Positions 33,804-41,947 of a DNA stretch of 56,467 bases are shown here, in pieces. Every line of letters begins with the position of its first letter. Position 1 is the stretch's first letter. Made by a program: the position numbers and the translations under genes. The notes beneath the pieces are model-generated. The model did not search any database. It was not told where the DNA came from and saw nothing but the letters and a program-made list of their open reading frames with translations. Source of the stretch: a bacterium (GTDB taxonomy: Bacteria; Bacillota; Bacilli; Lactobacillales; Streptococcaceae); NCBI GenBank assembly GCA_905221215.1, contig CAJNCI010000009.1, forward strand, positions 1-56,467, read 5' to 3'.

Positions 33804-34661
33804 ATGACCTATGAATACCAGAGCCACATTTATTTAGCAGAGGCAGTTTTAAATGTAAAGGACTTGGCAAGTCAAACAGCCTTTTATCAGCAGATTATTG
33901 GTTTAGAAATCTTATCTCAAACGGAGACAGAGGCTATTCTAGGAATTGGTGGAAAAGCCTTGGTACACTTGATTCAAGCACAAGAAAGCGGAGAAGTAAG
34001 GGAACATTATGGTCTTTACCATCTGGCTATTCTCTTGCCGACACGAAAGGCTTTAGCGGATGTCTTGAAGCACCTGACAGATTTGCAGATTCCTCTTGTC
34101 GGCGGTGCAGATCACGGGTACAGCGAGGCCCTTTACTTGGAGGATTTGGAGGGGAATGGCATTGAACTCTATCGAGATAAGCCAGCTTCTACATGGGATA
34201 TTCGAGAAGATGGACACATTATTGGGGTGACAGAGGCCCTTGCGGCACAGGATATCTATGAGTTGGGAGAAAGGGTAGAGCCTTTTATCCTAGCAGAAGG
34301 TACGAGAATGGGGCATATCCATCTTTCTGTCAAGGTCAGTCGAAAGTCCAGCCAGTTTTATCAAAAGGTGTTAGGGCTAGATGATAAATTCAGTGTGCCT
34401 AGTGCTAGTTGGATTGCAGCTGGGGCCTACCATCATCATTTGGCAGTCAATGAATGGGGAGGAAAAGGTCTGGCCCCGCGTAAGCAAGGCTTGCCAGGTT
34501 TGGCCTATTATGTCATTGAGATTGCTAGTAAAGAAGAACTGTTAACGATTGCCCAGCAGGCACAAGAAGTTGAGGCGCCAATCAAGTGGCTGACATCTAG
34601 CCAGCTGGAAATAACAGACCCAGACGGAATTGTGACACGTATTCGCTTAGACAGGATATGA
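33804..34661 (+). CDS. Two-domain VOC (glyoxalase/catechol dioxygenase-like) protein
   Basis: The 285-aa protein has two vicinal-oxygen-chelate halves, at about 8-130 (LAEAVLNVKDLASQTAFYQQ, YHLAILLP, ALYLEDLEGNGIELYRD) and 165-285 (MGHIHLSVKVSRKSSQFYQK, YHHHLAVNEWGG, LEITDPDGIVTRI). The metal-ligand His/His/Glu pattern in this layout resembles Bacillus CatE-type proteins, which detoxify catechols. AAAAGAGGACCATTT precedes the ATG. The palindromic operator directly upstream fits an inducible detoxification gene. The true substrate is unknown. Confidence 0.85.
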   Translation: MTYEYQSHIYLAEAVLNVKDLASQTAFYQQIIGLEILSQTETEAILGIGGKALVHLIQAQESGEVREHYGLYHLAILLPTRKALADVLKHLTDLQIPLVGGADHGYSEALYLEDLEGNGIELYRDKPASTWDIREDGHIIGVTEALAAQDIYELGERVEPFILAEGTRMGHIHLSVKVSRKSSQFYQKVLGLDDKFSVPSASWIAAGAYHHHLAVNEWGGKGLAPRKQGLPGLAYYVIEIASKEELLTIAQQAQEVEAPIKWLTSSQLEITDPDGIVTRIRLDRI

Positions 34662-34755
34662 TGAAAATCAGAACATCAATTGTAGAAAGTGCTCCTTATC
34701 CTAGTCAGATATGTCGAAAATTGATATGATAGTAGGGAATAAGGAGAAAAATACT

Positions 34756-35313
34756 ATGACTAGCGAATACCAGAAAATGATAGCAGGCGAGTTTTACCGT
34801 CCATCAGACCCAGAACTGAGAGTCTTAGCTCAAGCTTCTCGCCAAAAACAGGCTGCCTTTAACAAGGAAGAAGATCCCTTAAAAGGAGCCGAAATCATCA
34901 AGACTTGGTTTGGCTCAACCGGAAAAAATCTTTATATCAACACACGCTTGATGGTGGACTACGGTGTCAATATCCATCTAGGGGAAAATTTTTACTCTAA
35001 CTGGAACTTGACCATGCTGGACATCTGCCCTATTCGTATTGGGGACAATGCTATGATCGGCCCCAACTGTCAGTTCTTGACTCCCCTCCATCCACTAGAT
35101 CCGCAGGAGCGCAATTCAGGTATCGAGTACGGAAAACCTATCACAATTGGAGACAATTTCTGGGCTGGTGGTGGCGTTATTGTTCTTCCTGGAGTGACAC
35201 TGGGAAATAATGTCGTTGCAGGAGCAGGGGCGGTAATCACTAAATCCTTCGGAGACAATGTTGTCCTAGCTGGCAATCCCGCGCGTGTGATTAAGGAAAT
35301 ACCTGTGAAATAA
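34756..35313 (+). CDS. Hexapeptide-repeat sugar O-acetyltransferase
   Basis: The 185-aa protein starts MTSEYQKMIAGEFYRPSDPE, the N-terminal Maltose acetyltransferase segment. It has the left-handed beta-helix of the LacA/Maa type (GENFYSNWNLTMLDICPIRI, GDNAMIGPNCQFLTPLHPLD, ITIGDNFWAGGGVIVLPGVT). The His in TPLHPLD is the catalytic residue of the family. The ATG at 34756 follows AAGGAGAAAAATACT; longer frames lack a site. It probably acetylates maltose, glucose or galactosides in the cytoplasm. Confidence 0.88.
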   Translation: MTSEYQKMIAGEFYRPSDPELRVLAQASRQKQAAFNKEEDPLKGAEIIKTWFGSTGKNLYINTRLMVDYGVNIHLGENFYSNWNLTMLDICPIRIGDNAMIGPNCQFLTPLHPLDPQERNSGIEYGKPITIGDNFWAGGGVIVLPGVTLGNNVVAGAGAVITKSFGDNVVLAGNPARVIKEIPVK

Positions 35314-35344
35314 AGCGATTGAGCAAATAGTTTTTAAGATAAGA

Positions 35345-35392
35345 AAAAGGCAACATATCAACGTTTTTGAAACATTTGATATGATGCCTTTT
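35345..35392. terminator. Bidirectional terminator between convergent genes
   Basis: AAAAGGC..ATATCAA pairs with TTGATAT..GCCTTTT, with A and T runs on either side. It serves the acetyltransferase on the plus strand and the DUF4956 gene on the minus strand. Confidence 0.8.
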
Positions 35393-35469
35393 ATCATAAA
35401 TCAGATTGACTTTTTCTTCTTACTATTGAGTGATTACTTGGGTTCTTTATAGATTTTACGCAAGAAATT

Positions 35470-36153
35470 CTACAAATTCTTTCTCTTCTTGGCATTCTTG
35501 GTCAGGGAAACCTGGCAAGTATCCTGTTCTTTAGTGAGATAATTGATGATTTGAAAATCGTCCGTTTGAGCCTTGAAATCCACTTCATAGACAGTGGTAA
35601 CTTGTTCTCCATCATTGCTGGTATCAATGGAGATGAGGTCTAACTCAGTACAGAATTGCGCCAGCCCAGATTGGATAGTTTGAAGTTGATTTTCTTGGTT
35701 CGCAATTGTGATGGTCAATAGCCTGCGACGTTGGTGATTGCTCTTGCTTTGTTGCTTCTCTAAAAGAAGCCATACTGCTAAGATAAAGACAGTGAAGAGA
35801 ATCGCTAGAGCTAGGTAGCCTGTCCCTGCTGCCAGCCCGATAATCATGGCAAGGAAGATAGCAATTAGTTCCCGTGAACCACTGGTAGCTGAACGAAAAC
35901 GAATGAGGCTAAAGGTTCCTGCAACGGCGATAGAGGTTCCTAGGCTGCCATTTACCAGAAAGATGACCAAGGTCATCAAGCAGGGGAGTAGGGTCAAACT
36001 GACCGCAAATTCCCGCGTATAGAGGGTACGGTGTTTGTAGGCCCAGGTCAGAGCCAAACCTAAAATCAGGCTGACAAAGAGAGCTAGAAAGAGCTGGATA
36101 GGGTCTGCAGTGGCAGTTGTATCGTTGAAAATAGAATTAAAAAGATTAGACAT
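35470..36153 (-). CDS. DUF4956 membrane protein
   Basis: The 227-aa protein has four or so hydrophobic segments in residues 18-135 (LFLALFVSLILGLALTWAYK; FAVSLTLLPCLMTLVIFLVN; LIAIFLAMIIGLAAGTGYLA) followed by a soluble domain of about 90 residues. FSLIRFRSATSGSRELIAIF is the typical core of the family. It overlaps the VTC-domain gene by 8 nt. The family is often encoded with VTC and CotH or beta-helix proteins, but its activity is unknown. Confidence 0.85.
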   Translation of the reverse strand: MSNLFNSIFNDTTATADPIQLFLALFVSLILGLALTWAYKHRTLYTREFAVSLTLLPCLMTLVIFLVNGSLGTSIAVAGTFSLIRFRSATSGSRELIAIFLAMIIGLAAGTGYLALAILFTVFILAVWLLLEKQQSKSNHQRRRLLTITIANQENQLQTIQSGLAQFCTELDLISIDTSNDGEQVTTVYEVDFKAQTDDFQIINYLTKEQDTCQVSLTKNAKKRKNL

Positions 36154-36922
36154 AAGTAGTACCTACACTTTCTGTGCTTGGTCGTGGGCTATAGTCCCGC
36201 CCCTGAGACTTGTGGTAGGCACAGCTGTATTTTGAAAATTTCTGCTCTATCAGTCCATATTGGTCGAGAATATTTTGTAGCCACTGGGGTTTTCTACCCG
36301 GCGCTTTGATTTCCATGATGACAATGTCCTCGTTTAGTAGAGGGAAGCCGTCTTTTCCTGAAAATAAACTGACATTATTATCACGATAGGTTAGATTTTG
36401 GTCAATAGTGACACGAATTTTATTGTAGGGAAATCCGCTAATTTCTTTCTTTTCCTTGAGAGAAAAGCGATCGTAGTAAATATACATACGAGGGATGATG
36501 GCTTGCTGATATTCCTCTTGGAGTTGCTGAATTTTTTCAATCATCATTTGATCCTTGATGCTGTTATCCAGCTGTCCTTTGGTCATAAACTGGGTGATAG
36601 ACTGGGGAGTCGACAAGAGACGATATTTTCGTCCGACACCAGTACTGTCCTTGGATTTGATTTCTAAAAATACCTGACTATCAGGCTGGACTTGACTGAG
36701 ATAGGTTCGCATCCGAATCTTTTCTTTACGCTTAGTACCTTGGCTATCATCTTGAATCATATCAAATTGTTCTGTATCAAAGTAGATATTAGAAATGGTA
36801 GAAGTTGGATAATCATCCTCGACGAGGTATTTTTTTAAGTCTTCTATTAAATCAGCCAAGTCAGTTTTGGCAACGATATATTTGCTTTCAATTCGTTTAA
36901 AGCTTGTTTCAATTGGTTTCAT
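36146..36922 (-). CDS. VTC-domain (triphosphate-tunnel) protein
   Basis: The 258-aa protein shows the tunnel-fold charge motifs of polyphosphate polymerase VTC domains: RIESKYIV near the start, RKEKIRMRTY, FLEIKSKDSTGVGRKYR and MEIKAPG. In yeast the domain makes polyphosphate. The substrate of short bacterial forms like this one is not established. The ATG at 36922 follows AAGGAGACAGGATTT; a TTG upstream would place the ribosome site inside the gene. It is co-transcribed with DUF4956 and divergent from the beta-helix lipoprotein at 37152. Confidence 0.85.
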   Translation of the reverse strand: MKPIETSFKRIESKYIVAKTDLADLIEDLKKYLVEDDYPTSTISNIYFDTEQFDMIQDDSQGTKRKEKIRMRTYLSQVQPDSQVFLEIKSKDSTGVGRKYRLLSTPQSITQFMTKGQLDNSIKDQMMIEKIQQLQEEYQQAIIPRMYIYYDRFSLKEKKEISGFPYNKIRVTIDQNLTYRDNNVSLFSGKDGFPLLNEDIVIMEIKAPGRKPQWLQNILDQYGLIEQKFSKYSCAYHKSQGRDYSPRPSTESVGTTYV

Positions 36923-37151
36923 AAATCCTGTCTCCTTTATCAAACTATTTCACTACACTATCTTATTAGAAGATATGTGTGCCTGAGCAAGTTAAACTTG
37001 CTTGCAATTAGTCTAGGGAACTTTCCTAAAACTTTTGTTAAAGATAACTTAACTGAAACTGAACTTAAGAAAACTTTCAGAAAAAGTTTAGATTTTTTTC
37101 AGACTCCCCCTGTAAACTAAACTCAAGCTAAATGAAGGAGAGGAAACAGCT

Positions 37152-38402
37152 ATGAAATCAAAAAAATGGACCCTAATCTTAACCAGTTTAACAGCTTTGA
37201 CGTTGATGACAGCTTGTGGGCAGTCAGCGACCAAGTCAAGTACAACTGCAGCGGCAGATACCACTGCTATCACAACTTCAACTAAAAACAGTCAAACTTC
37301 TTACTTTACAGAAAAGGACTACGACACTTCTTATGATGAAAGCACAGCTTCTAAGATTGAACTCTCTGGCTCGTCTGCAAACGTCTCTGGAGATGGGGTG
37401 ACAGTATCTGGTTCCACAGTGACCATCACAAAATCTGGTACTTATGTCATCTCTGGTCAGTCTGACGGAGTGCAGATCAAGGTCGAGGCAGATAAGTCGG
37501 CAGATGTTCATCTAGTCCTAAAAGGTGCGACCATGACCAATACCAATGCAGCAATTTCAGCGACATCAGCCGGTCATGTCTACCTGACTTTGGTGGAGGG
37601 AACTACCAACAGTCTCTCTGACTCAAGCTCTAATAGTGATGACAAGGCAAATGCAGCTCTCTTTTCTAAGGTGGATTTGACCATCAATGGCTCAGGAACT
37701 CTCAATGTGGCTGGGAAGAAAAACAATGGTATCAAGGCCAACGACACCCTCCACATTACGGGTGGAACCTATAACATCACAGCAGTTGGCGATGCCTTTA
37801 ATGTCAATGATGAACTCAACATCACTGGTACAACCATGACCATCGATGCCAAGGAAGATGGTGTCAAAGTTGATAATGATGAGGATATGACTGTAGGCAA
37901 TATGTATTTGGCTAACAATACCATAACAGTCACAGCAGGCGACGATGGCATTCACGCTTCTGGTAACCTAGTGATTGATAGCGGTACTTACACCGTCAAG
38001 AATTCCACAGAAGGAATTGAAGGGAAAGGCATTACGATCAATGGTGGTGATATCAATGTCTATGCGACAGATGATGGGGTCAATGCAGCTAATAAAAATG
38101 CTCAGCAAAGCGATATTTACTTTACCATGACAGGTGGAAATCTAACTGTAGAAGTCGGTCAAGGGGACACAGATCCGATTGATTCAAACGGGAATATCAC
38201 GGTCACAGGCGGAACCATTAAATTGATAGGACAATCAGGCTTTGACTTTGATGGAACAGCAACCTACACAGGTGGTGATATATACATAAACGGCGAAAAA
38301 CAAACAGATATTGTCAATTCTATGCCTGGAGGAGGTGGACCTGGTGGGGGACCTCAAGGAAATGGTGGTCCTGACGGTCCAGCCCCAGATAAACGAGGAT
38401 AA
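37152..38402 (+). CDS. Beta-helix lipoprotein (Cthe_2159-like, carbohydrate-binding)
   Basis: The 416-aa protein has a lipoprotein signal (lipobox LMTACG, Cys at residue 22) and a Ser/Thr-rich linker. A long right-handed beta-helix follows (about 85-380), with repeats such as LTINGSGTLNVAGKKNNGIK, DAFNVNDELNITG and GDDGIHASGNLVIDSGTY. Asp/Asn-rich turns suggest bound calcium. The tail is Gly/Pro-rich (PGGGGPGGGPQGNGG). Cthe_2159 relatives bind acidic polysaccharide. GAAGGAGAGGAAACAGCT precedes the ATG. It faces the VTC/DUF4956 pair across about 230 bp. Confidence 0.85.
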   Translation: MKSKKWTLILTSLTALTLMTACGQSATKSSTTAAADTTAITTSTKNSQTSYFTEKDYDTSYDESTASKIELSGSSANVSGDGVTVSGSTVTITKSGTYVISGQSDGVQIKVEADKSADVHLVLKGATMTNTNAAISATSAGHVYLTLVEGTTNSLSDSSSNSDDKANAALFSKVDLTINGSGTLNVAGKKNNGIKANDTLHITGGTYNITAVGDAFNVNDELNITGTTMTIDAKEDGVKVDNDEDMTVGNMYLANNTITVTAGDDGIHASGNLVIDSGTYTVKNSTEGIEGKGITINGGDINVYATDDGVNAANKNAQQSDIYFTMTGGNLTVEVGQGDTDPIDSNGNITVTGGTIKLIGQSGFDFDGTATYTGGDIYINGEKQTDIVNSMPGGGGPGGGPQGNGGPDGPAPDKRG

Positions 38403-38411
38403 ACAAAAAAG

Positions 38412-38444
38412 GATAGCATTCGATTAGAATGGCTATCTTTTTAT
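38412..38444 (+). terminator. Terminator after the beta-helix lipoprotein
   Basis: GATAGCATTC pairs with GAATGGCTATC (one bulge), followed by TTTTT. Confidence 0.7.
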
Positions 38445-38447
38445 ATG

Positions 38448-38525
38448 GGTGACAGATTCATATTTTACGAGTGATTTTGCAATCGTAGCTTTCAAGGCTA
38501 AATTGTTCAGTCACCCGTTTTTGTT
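38448..38525. repeat. Long-range hairpin before a BOX element
   Basis: GGGTGAC (38448-38454) pairs with GTCACCC (38510-38516) and is followed by GTTTTTGTTT. It could be a second terminator. Confidence 0.4.
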
Positions 38526-38530
38526 TACTT

Positions 38531-38645
38531 ATACTCAATGAAAATCAAAGAGCAAACTAGGAAACTAGCCGCAGGCTGCTCAAAACACTGTTTTGAGGTT
38601 GCAGATAGAGTTGACGCGGTTTGAAGAGATTTTCGAAGAGTATAA
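38531..38645 (-). repeat. BOX element, shortened, inverted
   Basis: Read on the minus strand it carries boxA (TACTCTTCGAAAATCTCT) and boxC (TTTGATTTTCATTGAGTATA), with only part of boxB left between. It is about 115 bp against about 153 bp for the copies at 30971 and 41764. It lies upstream of the nucleoside phosphorylase promoter. Confidence 0.88.
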
Positions 38646-38728
38646 AATGCTTCTATCATATCGTGAAGCAAGCCTGTTAGCAATATGCAAAAAGAGACCA
38701 AAAGTTCCTCAGTTCATCAGTCCCCTCC

Positions 38729-38756
38729 TTGACACTCCGTCAGCTTTTGATACAAT
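38729..38756 (+). promoter_or_regulatory. Promoter of the nucleoside phosphorylase gene
   Basis: TTGACA (38729-38734), 16 bp and TACAAT (38751-38756) preceded by TGA form a good promoter. It lies downstream of the BOX and 25 bp before the chosen start, which shows that longer in-frame starts inside the BOX are not used. Confidence 0.75.
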
Positions 38757-38781
38757 AGTACAAAATCAGAGGAGGTGGGTT

Positions 38782-39546
38782 ATGATTCAGAAACATGCGA
38801 TTCCTATTTTAGAGTTTGATGATAATCCTGAGGCAGTCATTATGCCGAATCATGAAGGCTTGGATTTAAAGTTACCAAAGAAGTGCATCTATGCATTTTT
38901 AGGTGAGGAGATTGACCGTTATGCGAGGGAAGTAGGGGCGGACTGTGTGGGCGAATTCGTTTCTGCCACCAAGACCTATCCAGTCTATGTCATCAACTAC
39001 AAGGGCGAGGAAATTTGTCTGGCTCAGGCTCCTGTTGGTTCTGCCCCAGCAGCCCAGTTTATGGATTGGTTGATTGGCTATGGTGTGGAGCAAATCATTT
39101 CCACTGGTACCTGTGGTGTGCTAGCTGATATAGAGGAGAATGCCTTTCTAGTCCCAGTTCGTGCTCTACGAGATGAGGGAGCCAGTTACCATTATGTGGC
39201 GCCTTCTCGTTATATGGAAATTCAGCCAGAGGCTATTTCTACCATTGAGCAAGTTTTGGAAGTCAGAGGGATTCCCTATGAAGAAGTCATGACCTGGTCA
39301 ACAGATGGTTTTTACCGAGAAACGGCTGAAAAGGTGGCTTATCGCAAGGAGGAAGGTTGTGCTGTTGTGGAGATGGAGTGTGCTGCACTTGCGGCAGTAG
39401 CTCAACTGCGCGGGGTTCTCTGGGGAGAGTTGTTGTTTACAGCGGACTCTCTAGCCGACTTGGACCAGTACGACAGTCGTGACTGGGGTTCAGAAGCTTT
39501 CGAGAAGGCCTTGGAACTCTGCCTTGAGATAGCCTTTCATATCTAA
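38782..39546 (+). CDS. Nucleoside phosphorylase-like protein (PNP/UDP family)
   Basis: The 254-aa protein shows the phosphorylase fold: LGEEIDRYAREVGADCVGEF, a phosphate-binding APVGSAPAAQFMDWLIGYGV, ISTGTCGVL and the acidic VVEMECAALAAVAQL of ribose recognition. SADSL-like TADSLADLDQYDSRDW contains the Asp expected for purine bases. The ATG at 38782 follows AGAGGAGGTGGGTT. Upstream in-frame codons come from the BOX and are not part of the gene. It probably salvages purine or uridine nucleosides. Confidence 0.87.
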   Translation: MIQKHAIPILEFDDNPEAVIMPNHEGLDLKLPKKCIYAFLGEEIDRYAREVGADCVGEFVSATKTYPVYVINYKGEEICLAQAPVGSAPAAQFMDWLIGYGVEQIISTGTCGVLADIEENAFLVPVRALRDEGASYHYVAPSRYMEIQPEAISTIEQVLEVRGIPYEEVMTWSTDGFYRETAEKVAYRKEEGCAVVEMECAALAAVAQLRGVLWGELLFTADSLADLDQYDSRDWGSEAFEKALELCLEIAFHI

Positions 39547-39567
39547 CTCCTATCCTTCTTTTTATGG

Positions 39568-39573
39568 TACAAT
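39568..39573 (+). promoter_or_regulatory. Extended -10 giving a leaderless trkH transcript
   Basis: TACAAT preceded by TGG places transcription start about 7 nt downstream, at 39580, the first base of the trkH ATG. No ribosome site precedes that ATG. Confidence 0.55.
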
Positions 39574-39579
39574 GGATGT

Positions 39580-40959
39580 ATGTTATTCAAATTATTTGTG
39601 AAAAAACTTGAAAGGGTCTTTGGCGGACTGTCGCCAGCTCGTCGGATTTTCTTAAGTTTCGCTGGAGTTATTTTTATAGGTTCTCTACTTTTGAGTTTGC
39701 CTTTTGTTCAGGCTAGTGGTTCGCAGGCGACTTATTTTGACCATCTCTTTACGACGGTTTCCATGGTCTGTGTGACTGGGCTTTTTACGCAACCAGTGGC
39801 TACCACCTATAATGTCTGGGGTCAGCTGATTTGTATGCTCTTGATCCAGATTGGTGGTCTGGGGCTCATGACCTTTATCGGGGTCTTTTATATTCAGGGG
39901 AAGCAAAAGCTCAGTCTTCGCAGTCGTGAAACTATTCAAGAGAGCTTTAGTTACGGGGAGACTCGGTCACTGAAGGCCTTTATGCGGTCCATCTTTTTGA
40001 CGACTTTTCTTGTAGAGGGCTTGGGTGCCTTCCTGTTAAGTTTCCGTTTTATTCCTGAGTTCGGCTGGGGACGGGGCATTTTTACCTCTATCTTTTTAGC
40101 CATTTCAGCCTTTTGTAATGCTGGTTTTGATAATTTCGGCAGTAGCAGTTTAGTGAATTTCCAGACAGATCCATTGATCAATCTGGTCATTGCTGGTTTG
40201 ATTATCACGGGTGGTCTGGGCTTTATGGTCTGGTTTGACTTAGCAACCCAGCTAGGCAAGAAGAAAAAACGTCGTCTGCGTTTCCATACCAAGCTGGTCC
40301 TCTTCTTAACTGCAGGGATTTTGCTGTTTGGGACAGTATCCACACTCTTTACGGAGTGGCACAATCCAGGGACCATTGGCAATCTCAGTGTCCCAGAGAA
40401 AGTGCTGGTTAGCTTTTTCCAAACCGTCAGCATGAGAACAGCTGGTTTTGCCTCTATTGACTACACCCAAGCACGGCCTGTGACCTTGTTTATCTATATC
40501 CTGCAGATGTTTCTGGGTGGAGCACCTGGAGGGACGGCTGGGGGTCTCAAGATTACGACCTTCTTCGTCTTGTTGGTCTTTGCGCGCAGTGAATTGCTGG
40601 GCTTGCCTCATGCCAATGTTGCGCAGAGAACTATTGAGGCTCGAACAGTCCAAAAATCCTTTAGTGTCTTCATTATCTTTTTGATGACCTTCTTGTTGGG
40701 CTTGATGTTGCTGGGAATTACGGCAGAAGGAACGCCGCGTTTTATCTACCTCATGTTTGAGACTATTTCAGCCCTTGCGACAGTTGGGGTCACGGCAAAT
40801 TTGACACCAGAATTGGGCAAGCTAGCCCTCAGCATTGTCATGTTGCTTATGTTTATCGGCCGTATCGGTCCCTTGACCTTGCTGGTTAGTCTAGCGGATT
40901 ACCAGCCTGATAAGAAAGATTTGATTCAGTATATGAAAGCAGATATTAGTATTGGATAA
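39580..40959 (+). CDS. trkH: TrkH-type potassium channel subunit
   Basis: The 459-aa membrane protein has four membrane-pore-membrane repeats. Selectivity-filter-like loops are TVSMVCVTGL, ISAFCNAGFDNF, VSMRTAGFASIDY and ISALATVGVTANL, each with the filter Gly. It passes K+ under control of the RCK-domain protein encoded 13 nt after it. The start MLFKLFVKKLERVFGG has no Shine-Dalgarno site and lies on the predicted transcript start. The pneumococcal homologue is the K+ importer partnered by CabP. Confidence 0.93.
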   Translation: MLFKLFVKKLERVFGGLSPARRIFLSFAGVIFIGSLLLSLPFVQASGSQATYFDHLFTTVSMVCVTGLFTQPVATTYNVWGQLICMLLIQIGGLGLMTFIGVFYIQGKQKLSLRSRETIQESFSYGETRSLKAFMRSIFLTTFLVEGLGAFLLSFRFIPEFGWGRGIFTSIFLAISAFCNAGFDNFGSSSLVNFQTDPLINLVIAGLIITGGLGFMVWFDLATQLGKKKKRRLRFHTKLVLFLTAGILLFGTVSTLFTEWHNPGTIGNLSVPEKVLVSFFQTVSMRTAGFASIDYTQARPVTLFIYILQMFLGGAPGGTAGGLKITTFFVLLVFARSELLGLPHANVAQRTIEARTVQKSFSVFIIFLMTFLLGLMLLGITAEGTPRFIYLMFETISALATVGVTANLTPELGKLALSIVMLLMFIGRIGPLTLLVSLADYQPDKKDLIQYMKADISIG

Positions 40960-40972
40960 GAAAGGAAGAACG

Positions 40973-41638
40973 ATGTCAGATCGTACGATTGGAATTTTAG
41001 GTTTGGGGATTTTTGGGAGTAGTGTCCTGACGGCCCTCGCCAAGCAAGATATGAATATTATTGCCATTGATGACCACGCCGAGCGTATCAATCAATTTGA
41101 GCCTGTTTTGGCGCGTGGAGTAGTTGGCGATATCACAGACGAGGAACTCCTCAGAACTGCAGGAATTGATACCTGTGATACAGTTGTCGTCGCAACAGGG
41201 GAAAATCTGGAGTCGAGTGTGCTTGCAGTTATGCATTGTAAGAGCTTGGGTGTGCCGAGGGTTATTGCCAAGGTCAAAAGCCAGACAGCTAAGAAGGTGC
41301 TAGAAAAAATCGGTGCTGACTCGGTGATTTCACCTGAGTATGAAATGGGCCAGTCTCTAGCGCAGACCATTCTCTTTCATAACAATGTTGATGTCTTTCA
41401 GCTGGATAAAAATGTGTCTATCGTAGAGATGAAAATTCCTAGTGTTTGGGCAGGTCAAAGTCTGAGCCAGCTGGATCTACGTGGTAAATACAACCTCAAT
41501 GTTCTAGGATTTCGTGAACAAGAAAATTCACCACTGGATGTCCAGTTTGGTCCCAATGATCTCTTGAAAGCAGATGCTTATATCTTGGCAGTCATTAATA
41601 ACCAGTATCTAGACGACTTAGCAGAATTAAATTCGTAA
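40973..41638 (+). CDS. cabP: TrkA/CabP, K+ channel gating protein that binds c-di-AMP
   Basis: The 221-aa cytoplasmic protein has an RCK_N Rossmann domain (IGILGLGIFGSSVLTALAKQ, IAIDDHAERI, VVATGENLESSVLAV) and an RCK_C domain (about 135-221; EMKIPSVWAGQSLSQLDLRG). In pneumococcus this protein (CabP) binds cyclic di-AMP, which breaks its contact with TrkH and stops K+ uptake. AAAGGAAGAACG precedes the ATG. A tight terminator follows directly. Confidence 0.92.
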   Translation: MSDRTIGILGLGIFGSSVLTALAKQDMNIIAIDDHAERINQFEPVLARGVVGDITDEELLRTAGIDTCDTVVVATGENLESSVLAVMHCKSLGVPRVIAKVKSQTAKKVLEKIGADSVISPEYEMGQSLAQTILFHNNVDVFQLDKNVSIVEMKIPSVWAGQSLSQLDLRGKYNLNVLGFREQENSPLDVQFGPNDLLKADAYILAVINNQYLDDLAELNS

Positions 41639-41639
41639 G

Positions 41640-41661
41640 GAGGGGAATCCCCTCTTTTTTG
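41640..41661 (+). terminator. Terminator after cabP
   Basis: GAGGGGA and TCCCCTC form a tight hairpin (41640-41654) followed by six T residues. Confidence 0.85.
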
Positions 41662-41763
41662 ATGTCCAAGATAGGAAATAGAGTCAGAAACCCTTGTATT
41701 CCAGTAAAAGTCCTTCAAAAACTGGACTTTATGGTAGAATAGAAAGAAGTGACAAGAGAGAGT

Positions 41764-41918
41764 AATACTCAATGAAAATCAAAGAGCAAACTAGGAAACT
41801 AGCCGCAGGCTGCTCACAACACCGTTTTGAGGTTGTGGATAGAACTTACGAAGTCAGTAACCATATCTACGGCAAGGCGACGTTGACGCGATTTGAAGAG
41901 ATTTTCGAAGAGTATAAG
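41764..41918 (-). repeat. BOX element, full length, inverted
   Basis: On the minus strand it reads boxA, boxB and boxC as in the copy at 30971, with opposite orientation. It lies between cabP and the glycosyltransferase, 29 bp before that gene. Confidence 0.93.
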
Positions 41919-41947
41919 AAAAAATCAGTCCCTTAAAGGAGTAGATT

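Noticed and set aside
38593..38781. N-terminal extension of the nucleoside phosphorylase
   Set aside because: The added codons come from a BOX element and lie upstream of the promoter at 38729.
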